This document shows, one piece after another, positions 1 through 9,102 of a stretch of DNA of 64,000 bases (position 1 is the first letter of the stretch; every line of letters begins with the position of its first letter). The translations under genes were made by a program, and so were the position numbers. The notes under the pieces are model-generated. The model ran no database searches. It worked only from the letters and a program-made list of their open reading frames with translations, and was not told where the DNA came from. Source of the DNA: Verrucomicrobiia bacterium (lineage in GTDB: Bacteria > Verrucomicrobiota > Verrucomicrobiia > Palsa-1439); NCBI GenBank assembly GCA_022072455.1, contig JAJVHY010000026.1, positions 36,796 through 100,795 on the forward strand, given 5' to 3'.

Positions 1-999
1 AAATGTTGGCCAATGGATGCCGGGCGGTTCATCACGTTGCCGCTCGTGATCACACGCGACCCGGACACCGCGGCGCGCAACGTCGGGATGTACCGGATGC
101 AGGTGATTGATGACCGGACCACATTCCTGCACTGGCAACTCCACAAGACCGGCGCGCGGCATTACCGGCGGTACAAGGAACTCGGAAAACGCATGCCGGT
201 AACAGTCGCGCTCGGCGGTGATCCGGTGTTGGCGTTCTGCGCGACCGCGCCGCTGCCGGATGGACTCGATGAATTCATGCTCGCCGGTTACCTGCGGAAG
301 AAATCGGTGGAACTGGCGGGCGATGTGCCGGTGGACGCGGATTTCGTGCTCGAAGGTTACGTTGATCCGACCGAGGAGCCCGCGATGGAGGGGCCGTTCG
401 GGGATCATACCGGGTATTACACCTTGCCGGAGCTGTATCCGAAATTTCATATTGAGCGCATCACGGCGAAGAAGGATGCGATTTACCCGAGCACGATTGT
501 CGGTATTCCGCCGATGGAAGATTTCTACATGGGGACGGCCAGCGTGCGGATTTTCCTGCCGGTCTTCAAGATGACGTTCAACGAGATCGTGGACATCGCT
601 CTGCCGGCGGAAGGCGCGTTCCATAATCTGGTGGTGGTCTCGATCAAGAAACAGTTCCCGTATCACGCGATGAAGGTGATGCATGGGCTGTGGGGGATGG
701 GGCAGATGATGTTCACGAAGATGATCGTTGTCGTAGACGAGGATGTGAATGTGCACGACTTGAGTCAGGTGATGTTCCGGTTGACCGCGAACGTCGATCC
801 GCAGCGCGACATCATTTTCACGAAAGGCCCGGCCGACGTATTGGATCATTCGACACCAGTGATGGGACTCGGGAGCAAGATGGGTTTCGACGCGACGCAC
901 AAGTGGGCGGACGAAGCCGGTACACGTGAGTGGCCGCCGATTATCAAGATGGATGAGGCGGTGAAGAAGCGCGTGGATGCGTTGTTGGGTCATGCCTGA
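1..999 (+). CDS. UbiD-family decarboxylase, C-terminal part (5' end outside window)
   Basis: This is a prenylated-FMN-dependent decarboxylase of the UbiD family, probably acting on an aromatic carboxylate in quinone biosynthesis (inference). The reading frame is open from base 1. The visible protein begins CWPMDAGRFITLP, a conserved internal UbiD block, so the N-terminal part lies upstream and the in-frame ATG at 13 is not the true start. The family motif EGPFGDHTGYY lies about 130 residues in and supplies one of the active-site glutamates. The next gene starts inside its last codons (ATG at 992), suggesting co-transcription. Whether it is UbiD proper or the menaquinone-type MqnP/MenA-associated decarboxylase cannot be told from this fragment. 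Confidence 0.9.
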   Translation, partial: KCWPMDAGRFITLPLVITRDPDTAARNVGMYRMQVIDDRTTFLHWQLHKTGARHYRRYKELGKRMPVTVALGGDPVLAFCATAPLPDGLDEFMLAGYLRKKSVELAGDVPVDADFVLEGYVDPTEEPAMEGPFGDHTGYYTLPELYPKFHIERITAKKDAIYPSTIVGIPPMEDFYMGTASVRIFLPVFKMTFNEIVDIALPAEGAFHNLVVVSIKKQFPYHAMKVMHGLWGMGQMMFTKMIVVVDEDVNVHDLSQVMFRLTANVDPQRDIIFTKGPADVLDHSTPVMGLGSKMGFDATHKWADEAGTREWPPIIKMDEAVKKRVDALLGHA

Positions 1000-1246
1000 C
1001 GAAGAGTTCATCTGTCCGAACTGTGGTGCTGAAGTACCGGCGAAGGCGAAAGCCTGCCCAGAGTGCGGCGCGGATGAAAAGACCGGTTGGGCCGACGACA
1101 CGATCCACGAGGAAGATCCCGGCGACTTCGATTACGACGACTGGAAGCGGCAGGAGGGCATCGGGAAACCGAGTGGCCGGCAGGTTTGGATCTGGATTGT
1201 GGCGGCCGTGATGTTGGCGTTGTTTATCTATCTGCTCTTGCGGTAG
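992..1246 (+). CDS. small zinc-ribbon membrane protein
   Basis: The predicted protein has 84 residues. An N-terminal zinc ribbon (CPNCG, then CPECG about 15 residues later) is followed by an acidic linker and one C-terminal membrane helix (WIWIVAAVMLALFIYLLL). I chose the ATG at 992, because an earlier in-frame ATG at 977 lies deeper inside ubiD and would add five residues before the ribbon. It overlaps the ubiD end by 8 bases and lies 18 bases before dnaE, so it probably belongs to the same transcript. The C-terminal anchor suggests a cytoplasmic zinc ribbon tethered to the membrane. The function is unknown. Confidence 0.75.
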   Translation: MPDEEFICPNCGAEVPAKAKACPECGADEKTGWADDTIHEEDPGDFDYDDWKRQEGIGKPSGRQVWIWIVAAVMLALFIYLLLR

Positions 1247-1264
1247 AGTGACCGGCGCGAGTTC

Positions 1265-4200
1265 ATGAAACACTCTGACTTTGTCCATCTGCATTTGCAC
1301 ACCGAGTACTCGATGCTCGATGGGGCGGCGCGCGTGGATGATGTGGTCAAGAAAGCCGCCGAATATGGGATGCCGGCGCTCGCGATTACCGACCACGGCG
1401 GGATGTTCGGGGCGGTGGACTTTTTCAAGGCGGCCAACAATGTCGGCGTCAAACCGCTCATCGGTTGCGAAACGTATATCGCGCCGGGATTACGGTTGGA
1501 GAAGAAGGCCGGCAGTGCCCGCGACGCGGCGTATCATCTCGTGCTGCTCGCGAAGGATGAGACCGGCTACAAGAACCTGATCAAAATGGTGACGGAAGCG
1601 CACTTGAACGGGTTTTATTACAAGCCGCGCATCGACAAGGAACTGCTCGCGGCGCATTCGAAGGGACTCATCGGTTTCACGTCGTGTCTGAAGGGCGAGG
1701 TGCCGAACAAGATCATCAACGAGCAAATCGCGCAGGCGAAGACCGCGCTGGATGAGTACCGGCAGATCTTTGCTCCCGGCGATTTCTACGTCGAGATTCA
1801 GAACCACGGCATCGAACAACAGCACGTCGCCAACCGGCAACTGTTGAAATGGGCGAAGGAGTTCAAGTTGCCGGTCGTGGCGACCAACGACGTGCATTAC
1901 GTCGAACGCGGCGATTGGGAAGCGCATGATTGTTTGATCTGTTTGCAGACTCAGGCGCTCGTGGCCGATGAGAAACGGATGCGATATGAGCCGGAGCAGT
2001 TTTTCCTTCGGTCACCGGCGGAGATGGCGGAGCTTTTCAAGGAAATACCAGAGGCGTTGAAAACGACGCTGGAAGTGGCGGAGAAATGCAGTTTCAAATT
2101 TGAGTTCGGCAAGTCAAAGTTTCCGTCGTACGACCCACCGGCCGGGCTGACGCGCGACCAGTATCTCCGTCAGCTAGTTGAAAAGGGCATCCTCGAACGC
2201 TATGGCGGGACCGCGTCAAAGGAAATTCTGGCGCGGGTCGAACACGAGTTGAGCGTCATCTCGAAACAGGGGTTCACGAGTTATTTTCTGATCGTGTGGG
2301 ATTTTGTGAATTTTGCGCGGACGCATGGGATACCGGTGGGGCCGGGGCGTGGCAGCGCGGCCGGCAGTCTCGTGGCGTATGCGTTGAAGATCACGGATAT
2401 TGATCCACTCTGGTATGGGTTGTTCTTCGAGCGGTTTTTGAATCCGGAACGTGTGTCGCCGCCGGATATTGACATGGATTTCTGTTACAACCGGCGGCCG
2501 GAAGTCATCGAGTATGTCCGGCAGAAGTACGGGACGGAACGTGTGGCGCAGATCATCACGTTCGGCACACTCGGCGCGAAGATGGTGGTGCGCGACATCG
2601 GCCGGGTGCTTGGACTGAGCTACGGCGAGTGCGACCGGATCGCGAAGATGATTCCGCCGGACTTGAACATGACCTTGAACAAGGCTCTCGAAATGAGCCC
2701 CGACCTCAAGCAGGCGTATCAGTCCGAGGAAGTGGTCAAGAAGATCATCGATAACGGCAAGACTCTCGAAGGCATTGCCCGCAACGCCTCCACGCACGCG
2801 GCGGGAGTGGTCATTGGCGCAGAGCCGTTGACGAATCTCGTCCCGCTGACGACCGGCACGAATCCGACCGACATTGTCACTCAGTACTCGATGAATCCGC
2901 TCGGCGATCTCGGCGTGTTGAAGATGGATTTTCTCGGACTGAAGACATTGACGGTCATCAAGGATTGCCTCGATCTCATCGAGCAGACGACCGGCACGCG
3001 ACCCGACATGGATAAGATTCCGTTGAACGACCAGAAGACGTTCGACTTGTTGATGAAGGCGAACACGATCGGCGTGTTCCAACTGGAATCCGGCGGGATG
3101 CGCGACCTTTGCCGGCGGATCGGGATTGATTCCATCGAGGTGATCAACGCACTCATCGCGCTTTACCGGCCAGGGCCGATGCAGTTCATTGACGACTACA
3201 TCGCCCGCAAGCACGGCAAGGTGAAGATCGAATACGACCACCCGGCGCTCGAACCGATCTTGAAAGAGACGTACGGCATTTTCGTTTACCAAGAGCAGGT
3301 CATGCAGGCCGCGAACGCGCTGGCCGGCTACACCCTCGGCGGCGCGGACATGTTGCGGCGTGCGATGGGCAAAAAAGACAAAGAGAAGATGGCCAAGGAG
3401 CGCGAGAAGTTCGTCAAGGGCTGCCATGAGCAATACAAAATTCCGCGCGCGAAGGCTGAGAAGATCTTCGACATGCTGGAGAAGTTTGCCGGGTACGGCT
3501 TCAACAAATCGCACAGCGCAGCATACGCGGTCGTCGCATACCAGACCGCGTACCTGAAGGCGAACTATCCGGTCGAGTTCATGGCCGCGTCGCTGTCGAA
3601 CGAACTGGCGAACACCGACAAGATCCAGCAGTTCATCAACGAATGCCGGCACATGAAGATTGAAGTGTTGCCGCCCGACGTGAATGCCAGCGGTGTCCGG
3701 TTTACTGTTGCTAGTGGAACGGGCGTCTCGCCCGTTGGCGCATCGGCGGAAAACGGGCGGGACGCCCATTCCACTAAAGCCATACGCTTCGGTATGGCCG
3801 CGATCAAGAATGTCGGGGAAATCGCCGTGCAAAACATCATTGATGTCCGTGGAACGGCCGGCCAGTTCCAGTCGCTCGCGGACTTCTGCGACCGGGTGGA
3901 CTCGCGGGTCGTCAATCGCAAGGTCGTGGAATGTCTCATCAAGTGCGGCGCGTTTGACTCGGTCAACCGGCAGCGCTCGCAGGTGTTTGCCGAGTTGGAG
4001 TACCAACTCAACCGGGCGGCCACCGTCCAGCGCGACCGCGATCGCGGGCAGGCGGCGTTGTTTGACGTCGCGCCGGTGAATGCGCGCAAACAATCCCCCG
4101 GCCACATTCCCGCGGTCGTCTGGTCCGAGAGCGAGATGCTCGGATTTGAGAAAGAGTTACTGGGTTTCTACGTGACCGGCCATCCCTTGAGTCAGCACGC

Positions 4201-4891
4201 GGAGATCCTCCGCCGGTACGAACTCGCTTCGACCGCGCAACTGGCGACTTTACAGGACGGCCAAGCCACGCGCATCGGCGGACTGATCAGCAAGCTCACG
4301 CCAAAATTGACGAAGCAAGGCAAACCGATGGCGATCATCGTCCTCGAAGATCTCGACGGCGCGGTGGAGGTCCTCGTCTTCCCGGAGGCGCACGCCAAGT
4401 GTTCGGTGCATCTGAAGGTCGACGCGCCAGTGTTTGTGACCGGCGTAGTCAACCTGCGTGAAGACAAACCGAAGATTTTCGCTGATCAAGTGATCCCACT
4501 GACGGATGTGCCCAAGCGGTTCACGAAAGCGATGCACATCCGCGTGCCCACGCCGACAGCGAACGAGGGTACATTGGATCGCATTCACTATCTGTTGCGG
4601 GCGAATGCGGGGAGTGTGCCGGTGATGTTTTGTTTCATGTATCCGGAAGGCAAACTGCTGTTCCTCGAAGCCCACGAACAGTTTGCCGTCACGCCCACCA
4701 GTGAACTCATCGCCGCGCTCGAAGATCTGCTCGGCGAGGAGGCGGTCTGGTTGAAAGTGGATACAGAAAAACTGACCGCCAAGCCTCCGAGTTCCCGGCC
4801 AAATTGGGGTGGGGGAGGCGACTCGTTCCGTAAACCCAACGCCCCGCAGAAGGCGATCGTGTGGGATAGTAACCGGCCGGAAAAAGCCTGA
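1265..4891 (+). CDS. dnaE: DNA polymerase III alpha subunit
   Basis: This is the replicative polymerase catalytic subunit, 1208 residues, a normal DnaE1 length. The N-terminal PHP domain begins with [12 protein letters not shown]. The palm block PDIDMDF near residue 400 carries two catalytic aspartates. It is followed by the finger and beta-clamp-binding regions, a helix-hairpin-helix region ([13 protein letters not shown]) and a C-terminal OB fold ([24 protein letters not shown]). A 65-base nested palindrome at 3712-3776 is translated in frame as about 22 extra residues (around 816-838) between the usual DVN-S-V-FTV block and [14 protein letters not shown]. The gene converges on the LysM gene, with 6 bases between them. 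Confidence 0.98.
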   Translation: MKHSDFVHLHLHTEYSMLDGAARVDDVVKKAAEYGMPALAITDHGGMFGAVDFFKAANNVGVKPLIGCETYIAPGLRLEKKAGSARDAAYHLVLLAKDETGYKNLIKMVTEAHLNGFYYKPRIDKELLAAHSKGLIGFTSCLKGEVPNKIINEQIAQAKTALDEYRQIFAPGDFYVEIQNHGIEQQHVANRQLLKWAKEFKLPVVATNDVHYVERGDWEAHDCLICLQTQALVADEKRMRYEPEQFFLRSPAEMAELFKEIPEALKTTLEVAEKCSFKFEFGKSKFPSYDPPAGLTRDQYLRQLVEKGILERYGGTASKEILARVEHELSVISKQGFTSYFLIVWDFVNFARTHGIPVGPGRGSAAGSLVAYALKITDIDPLWYGLFFERFLNPERVSPPDIDMDFCYNRRPEVIEYVRQKYGTERVAQIITFGTLGAKMVVRDIGRVLGLSYGECDRIAKMIPPDLNMTLNKALEMSPDLKQAYQSEEVVKKIIDNGKTLEGIARNASTHAAGVVIGAEPLTNLVPLTTGTNPTDIVTQYSMNPLGDLGVLKMDFLGLKTLTVIKDCLDLIEQTTGTRPDMDKIPLNDQKTFDLLMKANTIGVFQLESGGMRDLCRRIGIDSIEVINALIALYRPGPMQFIDDYIARKHGKVKIEYDHPALEPILKETYGIFVYQEQVMQAANALAGYTLGGADMLRRAMGKKDKEKMAKEREKFVKGCHEQYKIPRAKAEKIFDMLEKFAGYGFNKSHSAAYAVVAYQTAYLKANYPVEFMAASLSNELANTDKIQQFINECRHMKIEVLPPDVNASGVRFTVASGTGVSPVGASAENGRDAHSTKAIRFGMAAIKNVGEIAVQNIIDVRGTAGQFQSLADFCDRVDSRVVNRKVVECLIKCGAFDSVNRQRSQVFAELEYQLNRAATVQRDRDRGQAALFDVAPVNARKQSPGHIPAVVWSESEMLGFEKELLGFYVTGHPLSQHAEILRRYELASTAQLATLQDGQATRIGGLISKLTPKLTKQGKPMAIIVLEDLDGAVEVLVFPEAHAKCSVHLKVDAPVFVTGVVNLREDKPKIFADQVIPLTDVPKRFTKAMHIRVPTPTANEGTLDRIHYLLRANAGSVPVMFCFMYPEGKLLFLEAHEQFAVTPTSELIAALEDLLGEEAVWLKVDTEKLTAKPPSSRPNWGGGGDSFRKPNAPQKAIVWDSNRPEKA
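3712..3776. repeat. nested palindromic (REP-like) element inserted inside dnaE
   Basis: Two 25-base arms (3712-3736 and 3752-3776) are reverse complements at 23 of 25 positions and flank a 15-base centre. Each arm is itself nearly palindromic: AACGGGCG, a 3-base loop, then CGCCCGTT in the left arm. The element keeps the dnaE frame open and reads GTGVSPV...GRDAHS in the protein. From memory, similar translated elements recur in Verrucomicrobiota and Planctomycetota genomes; I could not check this. The position falls at a surface-loop-like junction between conserved DnaE blocks. Confidence 0.85.
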
Positions 4892-4897
4892 CCGGGA

Positions 4898-5425
4898 TTA
4901 CTTCGGGATCGTCAGTTTTTGGCCGAGTTTGATGTCGTCACTGGTCAGGCCATTGGCTTTCTTCAAATCGGTGACCGTGACTTTGTAGACCTTCGCGATG
5001 GAACTGAGGGTGTCGCCTTTCGCGACAACGTGTTCCCGGCTGCCCGCCGCGACCGGCGTGATCGGCTTGCCGGAGCTGAGGCCGGCCAGTTCTTTAGCGA
5101 GTTGCTCGATGATGGCTTGCCGGTCGGCTTTCCGGGCGTTGTCCACGGCTTGGATCCGGTCTTCGAGAGCCTTCAATTCGGCTGCGGAGACGCCCACGCC
5201 ACCTGCCCGGCGGAACTCCATGAGTTCGCCCCGAATCAAATCGCTGTCCTTCTGAAGTTGCTGATACCGGACCAGCAAATCCTCCATTTGTGCGTTGAGC
5301 CGATTTACCTTCTCATCCAAAACGGCCAAGTTTTGGTTGATTGTCTGGTCGCCGAATGAACTTGCCGGCACCCAACTGAGCAAGGTGGAAACTACCAAAG
5401 CCATTGAAAACAAGCGCGTTGTCAT
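4898..5425 (-). CDS. secreted LysM-domain protein with coiled coil
   Basis: The protein has 175 residues. An N-terminal signal peptide (MTTRLFSMALVVSTLLSWV) is followed by a predicted coiled coil (about residues 30-115, rich in L, E, Q and K heptads) and a C-terminal LysM domain (HVVAKGDTLSSIAKVYKVTV ... LKLGQKLTIPK-like, about 130-175). LysM domains bind N-acetylglucosamine-containing glycans, so a peptidoglycan-associated periplasmic role is likely. A promoter-like pair (5434-5460) lies just upstream, with the -10 box 8 bases from the ATG. It converges on dnaE. The exact function is not identifiable. Confidence 0.85.
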   Translation of the reverse strand: MTTRLFSMALVVSTLLSWVPASSFGDQTINQNLAVLDEKVNRLNAQMEDLLVRYQQLQKDSDLIRGELMEFRRAGGVGVSAAELKALEDRIQAVDNARKADRQAIIEQLAKELAGLSSGKPITPVAAGSREHVVAKGDTLSSIAKVYKVTVTDLKKANGLTSDDIKLGQKLTIPK

Positions 5426-5433
5426 GCCGGCAA

Positions 5434-5460
5434 TCTAGAAAAACAACGCCACGGATGCAA
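5434..5460 (-). promoter_or_regulatory. putative promoter of the LysM gene
   Basis: On the minus strand, TTGCAT (5460-5455) is followed after 15 bases by TCTAGA (5439-5434). The expected transcription start would be about 2 bases from the ATG at 5425, and no Shine-Dalgarno is present. Only sequence resemblance supports this call. Confidence 0.4.
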
Positions 5461-5514
5461 GCTCGTTGGCAATCAGCGACTTACTGGCACGGGATTCGCT
5501 ATTTATGAGCGCGG

Positions 5515-6858
5515 ATGATAGCGTTAGCCAAAGAAGATTCGACGAGCAAGGTTGTCAGTTTCATGCCACACGTGAAAATGGCAGCCTCGACTTCCTTGCT
5601 GGTGGACGACGGTCGCATCTTCAAGCCGGCCCAGCCCAGTTCGCTCGACGAACTCGGCATCGCCCCGGGTCTGGTTGGCGATCTGGCCCTGAAAGCAATG
5701 GCGTTTGCTCCGAATTCGACTGCCGCGGAAATCGGCACGCGCTTGCACCTTGGGTTGATGATTACCGACGCGGTCCTGCAAAAACTCACCCGCGACAAAT
5801 TCATCGAAATCAAAGGCGTCGTCGGCGCCCACAACCACCGGTACGCGATGCTCGAGCGCGGTTGGACGGAAGCAGCGCGGATCAATTCCAGCAATAGCTA
5901 TGTCGGCCCCACGCCTGTCTCCCTCGAAGCCTACTCTGAAAAACTCACCGGCCAAGTCCAAGCCCGACTTCCCACCGCCCGCAGTCAACTCGACCAAGCA
6001 ATGGATGATCTCGTCCTCAACGAGGGCGTTAAACAAGTCCTCGGCTTGGTGGCCAGCTCCGGGCGCAGCCTGTTTCTCAGCGGTCCTTCCGGTAACGGCA
6101 AGACCGCCATCGCGCGGTCGCTGGTCAACGCGATTGACGGCGACCTCTGGATTCCCTACGCGATCGAAGTGGATGGTCAGATCATTCGCCTCTACGACCA
6201 GCACACCCACCAAGCCACCCGCATCACCGAGACCGACTACGACCGGCGCTGGGTCAAAATCAAACCGCCGCTGGTGGTTGTCGGTGGCGAACTCACGATT
6301 GAAAGCATGGAACTGGCGAACTCCCCCGCGCACCGGTATTACGAAGCGCCGTTCCAATTGAAATCCAACGGTGGCGTCCTTGTCATTGACGACCTTGGCC
6401 GGCAACGCTGCTCCCCGGAGGCTTTGCTCAACCGGTGGATCATCCCGCTGGAAAATCGGATTGATTATCTGACCCTCAACACCGGCAAAAAAATCCAGGT
6501 CCCGTTTGAACAAGTCATCGTTTTCGCCACCAACCTCACTGTTTCCGACTTGGCTGACGAAGCGTTTCTGCGGCGAATGGGTTACCGGATCCACGTGATG
6601 GCCCCGAGTCCCGAAACCTACGCCGATATTTTCATCCGCTACGCCCGCCGGCATGGCCTGACCGTCGAACCCAGCCTCCTCGCCCATCTGGAAATCCGCT
6701 ACGGCAAAGAAAACCGCGAACCGAAAGCCTGCGAACCGCGCGACATCATTGACCGCGCCATTGAAGTCTGCCGCTACAACCGCGAAAAACTCTGCCTTAG
6801 CAAAGAAATCGTGGACATCGCTTGGGACGGCTATTTTGGTGCCGTCGCGAGTGGATAG
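5515..6858 (+). CDS. AAA+ ATPase with N-terminal winged-helix-like region
   Basis: The protein has 447 residues. Residues about 40-125 (LGIAPGLVGDLALKAMAF ... ERGWTEAARI) resemble a winged-helix module. They are followed by the block YVGPTPVSLEAY and a AAA+ core with Walker A GPSGNGKT (about 190-197), Walker B VLVIDDLG (about 288-295) and a sensor region (VIVFATNL, then FLRRMGYRI). I recall such ATPases from genomes with pilus or secretion loci, but nothing of that kind is adjacent here. The start at 5515 lacks a Shine-Dalgarno, but a -10-like TATTTA (5500-5505) lies 9 bases upstream; a shorter start at 5563 is possible. The role is unknown. Confidence 0.8.
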   Translation: MIALAKEDSTSKVVSFMPHVKMAASTSLLVDDGRIFKPAQPSSLDELGIAPGLVGDLALKAMAFAPNSTAAEIGTRLHLGLMITDAVLQKLTRDKFIEIKGVVGAHNHRYAMLERGWTEAARINSSNSYVGPTPVSLEAYSEKLTGQVQARLPTARSQLDQAMDDLVLNEGVKQVLGLVASSGRSLFLSGPSGNGKTAIARSLVNAIDGDLWIPYAIEVDGQIIRLYDQHTHQATRITETDYDRRWVKIKPPLVVVGGELTIESMELANSPAHRYYEAPFQLKSNGGVLVIDDLGRQRCSPEALLNRWIIPLENRIDYLTLNTGKKIQVPFEQVIVFATNLTVSDLADEAFLRRMGYRIHVMAPSPETYADIFIRYARRHGLTVEPSLLAHLEIRYGKENREPKACEPRDIIDRAIEVCRYNREKLCLSKEIVDIAWDGYFGAVASG

Positions 6859-6859
6859 A

Positions 6860-6888
6860 TTGACTTTCGCCCCGCCGCCCTCTACACT
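6860..6888 (+). promoter_or_regulatory. sigma70-like promoter of the DAHP synthase leader
   Basis: TTGACT (6860-6865), a 17-base spacer and TACACT (6883-6888) form the best promoter match in the window. The predicted start point (about 6895) is 1-2 bases before the leader-peptide ATG at 6897, so the leader mRNA would be essentially leaderless. Confidence 0.65.
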
Positions 6889-6896
6889 GCCTCGCA

Positions 6897-6968
6897 ATGA
6901 ATCGTCAACCCACTCCAGCCAGCGCGTGGTATTTTTATTTTAGCCACCCCGCGCGGGCGCTGTGTTGA
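6897..6968 (+). CDS. putative attenuator leader peptide rich in aromatic residues
   Basis: This is a 23-codon open frame from ATG 6897 to TGA 6966-6968. It encodes W, Y, F, Y, F at consecutive residues 11-15 (TGG TAT TTT TAT TTT). It sits between a good promoter (6860-6888) and an intrinsic terminator (6991-7019), upstream of an aromatic-pathway gene. This is the layout of ribosome-mediated attenuation known for trp and phe operons. The inference is that scarcity of charged Trp, Tyr or Phe tRNA stalls the ribosome and prevents terminator folding. The antiterminator pairing (about 6953-6959 with 6993-6999) is only a candidate drawn by eye. Confidence 0.7.
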   Translation: MNRQPTPASAWYFYFSHPARALC

Positions 6969-6990
6969 CGCGAATCGAACGCACGTCAAA

Positions 6991-7019
6991 CCGTCCCGCA
7001 GCGCGCGGGGCGGTTTTTT
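6991..7019 (+). terminator. intrinsic terminator (attenuator) before DAHP synthase gene
   Basis: A 9-base-pair stem (6991-6999 with 7005-7013, one G-U pair) with a 5-base loop is followed directly by six T residues (7014-7019). It ends 18 bases before the DAHP synthase ATG, so as a plain terminator it would block the gene. Its position fits an attenuator. Confidence 0.8.
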
Positions 7020-7037
7020 AGTTTCGGGAGAAAAACC

Positions 7038-8063
7038 ATGATCATCGTTCTTAAAATTGGCAGCCAGGAAGACGAAATCCAACAGGTCGTCGCCGCTGTG
7101 AAAAAATTCCAGTACGAACCCAAGCTGATTCGTGGCGTCGAACGCACCATTGTGGCCTGCGTCGGTGACGAGCGGAACCATCACACCCTCGAATCGCTCA
7201 TCGTTCTCCCGCAAGTCGAGTCCGTTACACCCGTTCAGAAGAAATACAAGCTAGTCAGCCGCGAATACCAGGCCCACGACACCCTCATCGATGTGGCGGG
7301 ACTTCAGATTGGCGGGAAAGCATTTCACGTCGTGGCCGGGCCGTGTTCCGTTGAATCCGCCGAACAAGCCAAGGAAACCGCGCAAGCCGTCAAATCCGCC
7401 GGCGCGACGCTGTTCCGGGGCGGCGCCTTCAAACCGCGCACCTCGCCGTATGATTTCCAAGGCCTGGGAGTACCGGCGCTGGAGATGTTGCGTGAGGCAC
7501 GCGAAAAAACCGGCCTGCCAATTGTGACCGAGGTCATGAGTCCGCAAGATGTCGAGTTGGTGGCCCGGTATGCGGATGTATTACAGATCGGCGCCCGCAA
7601 CGCCCAAAACGTTCCGCTCCTCGCCGCCGTCGCCGCCTCTGGCAAACCCATCTTGCTCAAGCGCGGTGTGTCCGGCCTCGTGGACGAATGGTTATTGGCC
7701 GCCGAATACATCTGTGTCCACGGCAACAGCAAAGTGATCCTCTGCGAACGCGGCATCCGCACCTTCGAGCACGCTTGCCGGAACACGCTCGATCTCTCAG
7801 CGGTGGCCGTGGCGAAAAAGGAAACGCATTTGCCGGTGTTCGTGGACCCGAGTCACGCGGCTGGTCGCGCCGATATGATCATCCCGTTGGCGCGGGCCGC
7901 GGTCGCGGTCGGTGCGGACGGCTTGCTCGTTGAAGTCCATCCTGATCCGGCCATGGCACTCAGTGACGGCGGGCAGCAACTCAAGCCTGCCCAGTTTCAA
8001 CAACTCATGGATGAACTTCAGCCCATCGTGGCGGCGATGGGACGGCAGTTCGCCGGTGCATAA
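7038..8063 (+). CDS. aroF: 3-deoxy-7-phosphoheptulonate (DAHP) synthase
   Basis: This enzyme condenses phosphoenolpyruvate and erythrose 4-phosphate in the first step of the shikimate pathway. The 341 residues comprise an N-terminal ferredoxin-like regulatory domain (about 1-70, MIIVLKIGSQEDEIQQVV), then the (beta/alpha)8 barrel with VVAGPCSVES, FRGGAFKPRTSPYDFQGLG, LQIGARNAQN, LLKRG and VFVDPSHAAGR. This is the Thermotoga-type class, where the N-terminal domain mediates feedback inhibition by Tyr or Phe. The upstream leader peptide and terminator suggest a second layer of control by aromatic amino acid supply. A GGGAG Shine-Dalgarno-like stretch precedes the ATG. It converges on the LamG gene. 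Confidence 0.97.
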   Translation: MIIVLKIGSQEDEIQQVVAAVKKFQYEPKLIRGVERTIVACVGDERNHHTLESLIVLPQVESVTPVQKKYKLVSREYQAHDTLIDVAGLQIGGKAFHVVAGPCSVESAEQAKETAQAVKSAGATLFRGGAFKPRTSPYDFQGLGVPALEMLREAREKTGLPIVTEVMSPQDVELVARYADVLQIGARNAQNVPLLAAVAASGKPILLKRGVSGLVDEWLLAAEYICVHGNSKVILCERGIRTFEHACRNTLDLSAVAVAKKETHLPVFVDPSHAAGRADMIIPLARAAVAVGADGLLVEVHPDPAMALSDGGQQLKPAQFQQLMDELQPIVAAMGRQFAGA

Positions 8064-8065
8064 AC

Positions 8066-9058
8066 TTATTCATCCGCAGGTGGCTGGGCTGCGAGGGCTT
8101 CGATTTCACCTTCGGTCAGGGCCCGTTTGTAAAACCGCACCTCACTGACCAAGCCGCGAAAACCACCGTCATCGCCAGCCGCGTTCGCGCCGCCGATGTA
8201 AAGATCGCCGGTATGATCCAAGCGGCCGGATACCGCGGCTTTCTCCTGGAGTTTGCCGTCGAGATAAATCCGCGCTTCGCCATCGGCTTGCGAATAGGTG
8301 GCGGCAATGTGCTGCCAGCGGTTGCCGGCGAATTCGGGAAAATGCAAGTTCGTCACCCGGCCGCCCGCGCAGGGATTTTCCTGGGCCAGTACGAAATTGG
8401 AGCTTCCGCCTCCACGAATGAAAAAGCCCCCGCGGCAATTGTCGGCTTTGCGCAGCAAGGTACCCCAACCGTTACCGGCGGCTTGACCGGGTTGGCCTTT
8501 GATCCAAGCACTGAAGCTGAGTGCCTCGGACGGCTCCAGTGCGGCCGCGCGGGGGATGAGGAGGTAACTGGCTGTGTTGCCGGCGAAACGGACGCCAACG
8601 GTTTCCAAGTCGGCGCCCACCAGTTTGCCGTGCAGCTTTTGCCCGCTGTGGTCTTCGACATCGCCACGGAAAGGGTAATAGGCGATCAACCCGTCCTGCA
8701 CGCTCGCCGCACCGCCCGGCAAGGCGACGGTGATGGTGGTGATCTTATCCCAGGGGAGTGTTACCGGGCCGAAAACCGTCGCCAAGTCGACCGGTGCGTC
8801 CGATATGGCAGACTGAATCTTGTCACCGTTTTGCAGTGTGATGAGAACGTCGTCCCGACTGGCGGTGAACGTGACCGTTCGGATTTTGTCGAGCGGCACC
8901 TCCAATTTGCCGAGGGTTTCGGACTGCACCAGCAACCGCTTCCGGGCGGGGGTCCCGAGTAGTCGCGAGCCGTCGGTGAGTTGGATGGTGAGCCGTGGAG
9001 TGGTTTCAGCGATAGCGGATGTTCCGAGCAACAACGCGCTGAGGAAGTAAGTTCGCAT
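8066..9058 (-). CDS. secreted LamG-like jelly-roll domain protein
   Basis: The protein has 330 residues with a signal peptide (MRTYFLSALLLGTSAIA). An N-terminal region (about 20-110) has repeated beta-type segments (LTIQLTDGSRLLGTP, VQSETLGKLEVPLDKIRTV) that may bind or present a ligand. The C-terminal LamG/concanavalin-like fold runs from about 120 to 320 (GLIAYYPFRGDVEDHSG, FSAWIKGQ, WQHIAATYSQADGEARIYLDG, FRGLVSEVRFYKRALTEGEI). LamG domains bind carbohydrates or proteins at the cell surface. Such proteins are numerous in Verrucomicrobiota and Planctomycetota. The specific ligand is unknown. Confidence 0.85.
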   Translation of the reverse strand: MRTYFLSALLLGTSAIAETTPRLTIQLTDGSRLLGTPARKRLLVQSETLGKLEVPLDKIRTVTFTASRDDVLITLQNGDKIQSAISDAPVDLATVFGPVTLPWDKITTITVALPGGAASVQDGLIAYYPFRGDVEDHSGQKLHGKLVGADLETVGVRFAGNTASYLLIPRAAALEPSEALSFSAWIKGQPGQAAGNGWGTLLRKADNCRGGFFIRGGGSSNFVLAQENPCAGGRVTNLHFPEFAGNRWQHIAATYSQADGEARIYLDGKLQEKAAVSGRLDHTGDLYIGGANAAGDDGGFRGLVSEVRFYKRALTEGEIEALAAQPPADE

Positions 9059-9102
9059 AACCCCGGTAGGTTGAGATACGGGGGCAAGTATGTCAAACGC
9101 GA

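Noticed and set aside
2216..4105. 629-residue minus-strand frame opposite dnaE
   Set aside because: It is antisense to a conserved polymerase frame, is His/Arg/Asp-rich and has no start signals; it reflects the high GC of the sense strand.
5524..6897. 457-residue minus-strand frame opposite the AAA gene
   Set aside because: Antisense to a well-formed ATPase with Walker motifs; low-complexity composition.
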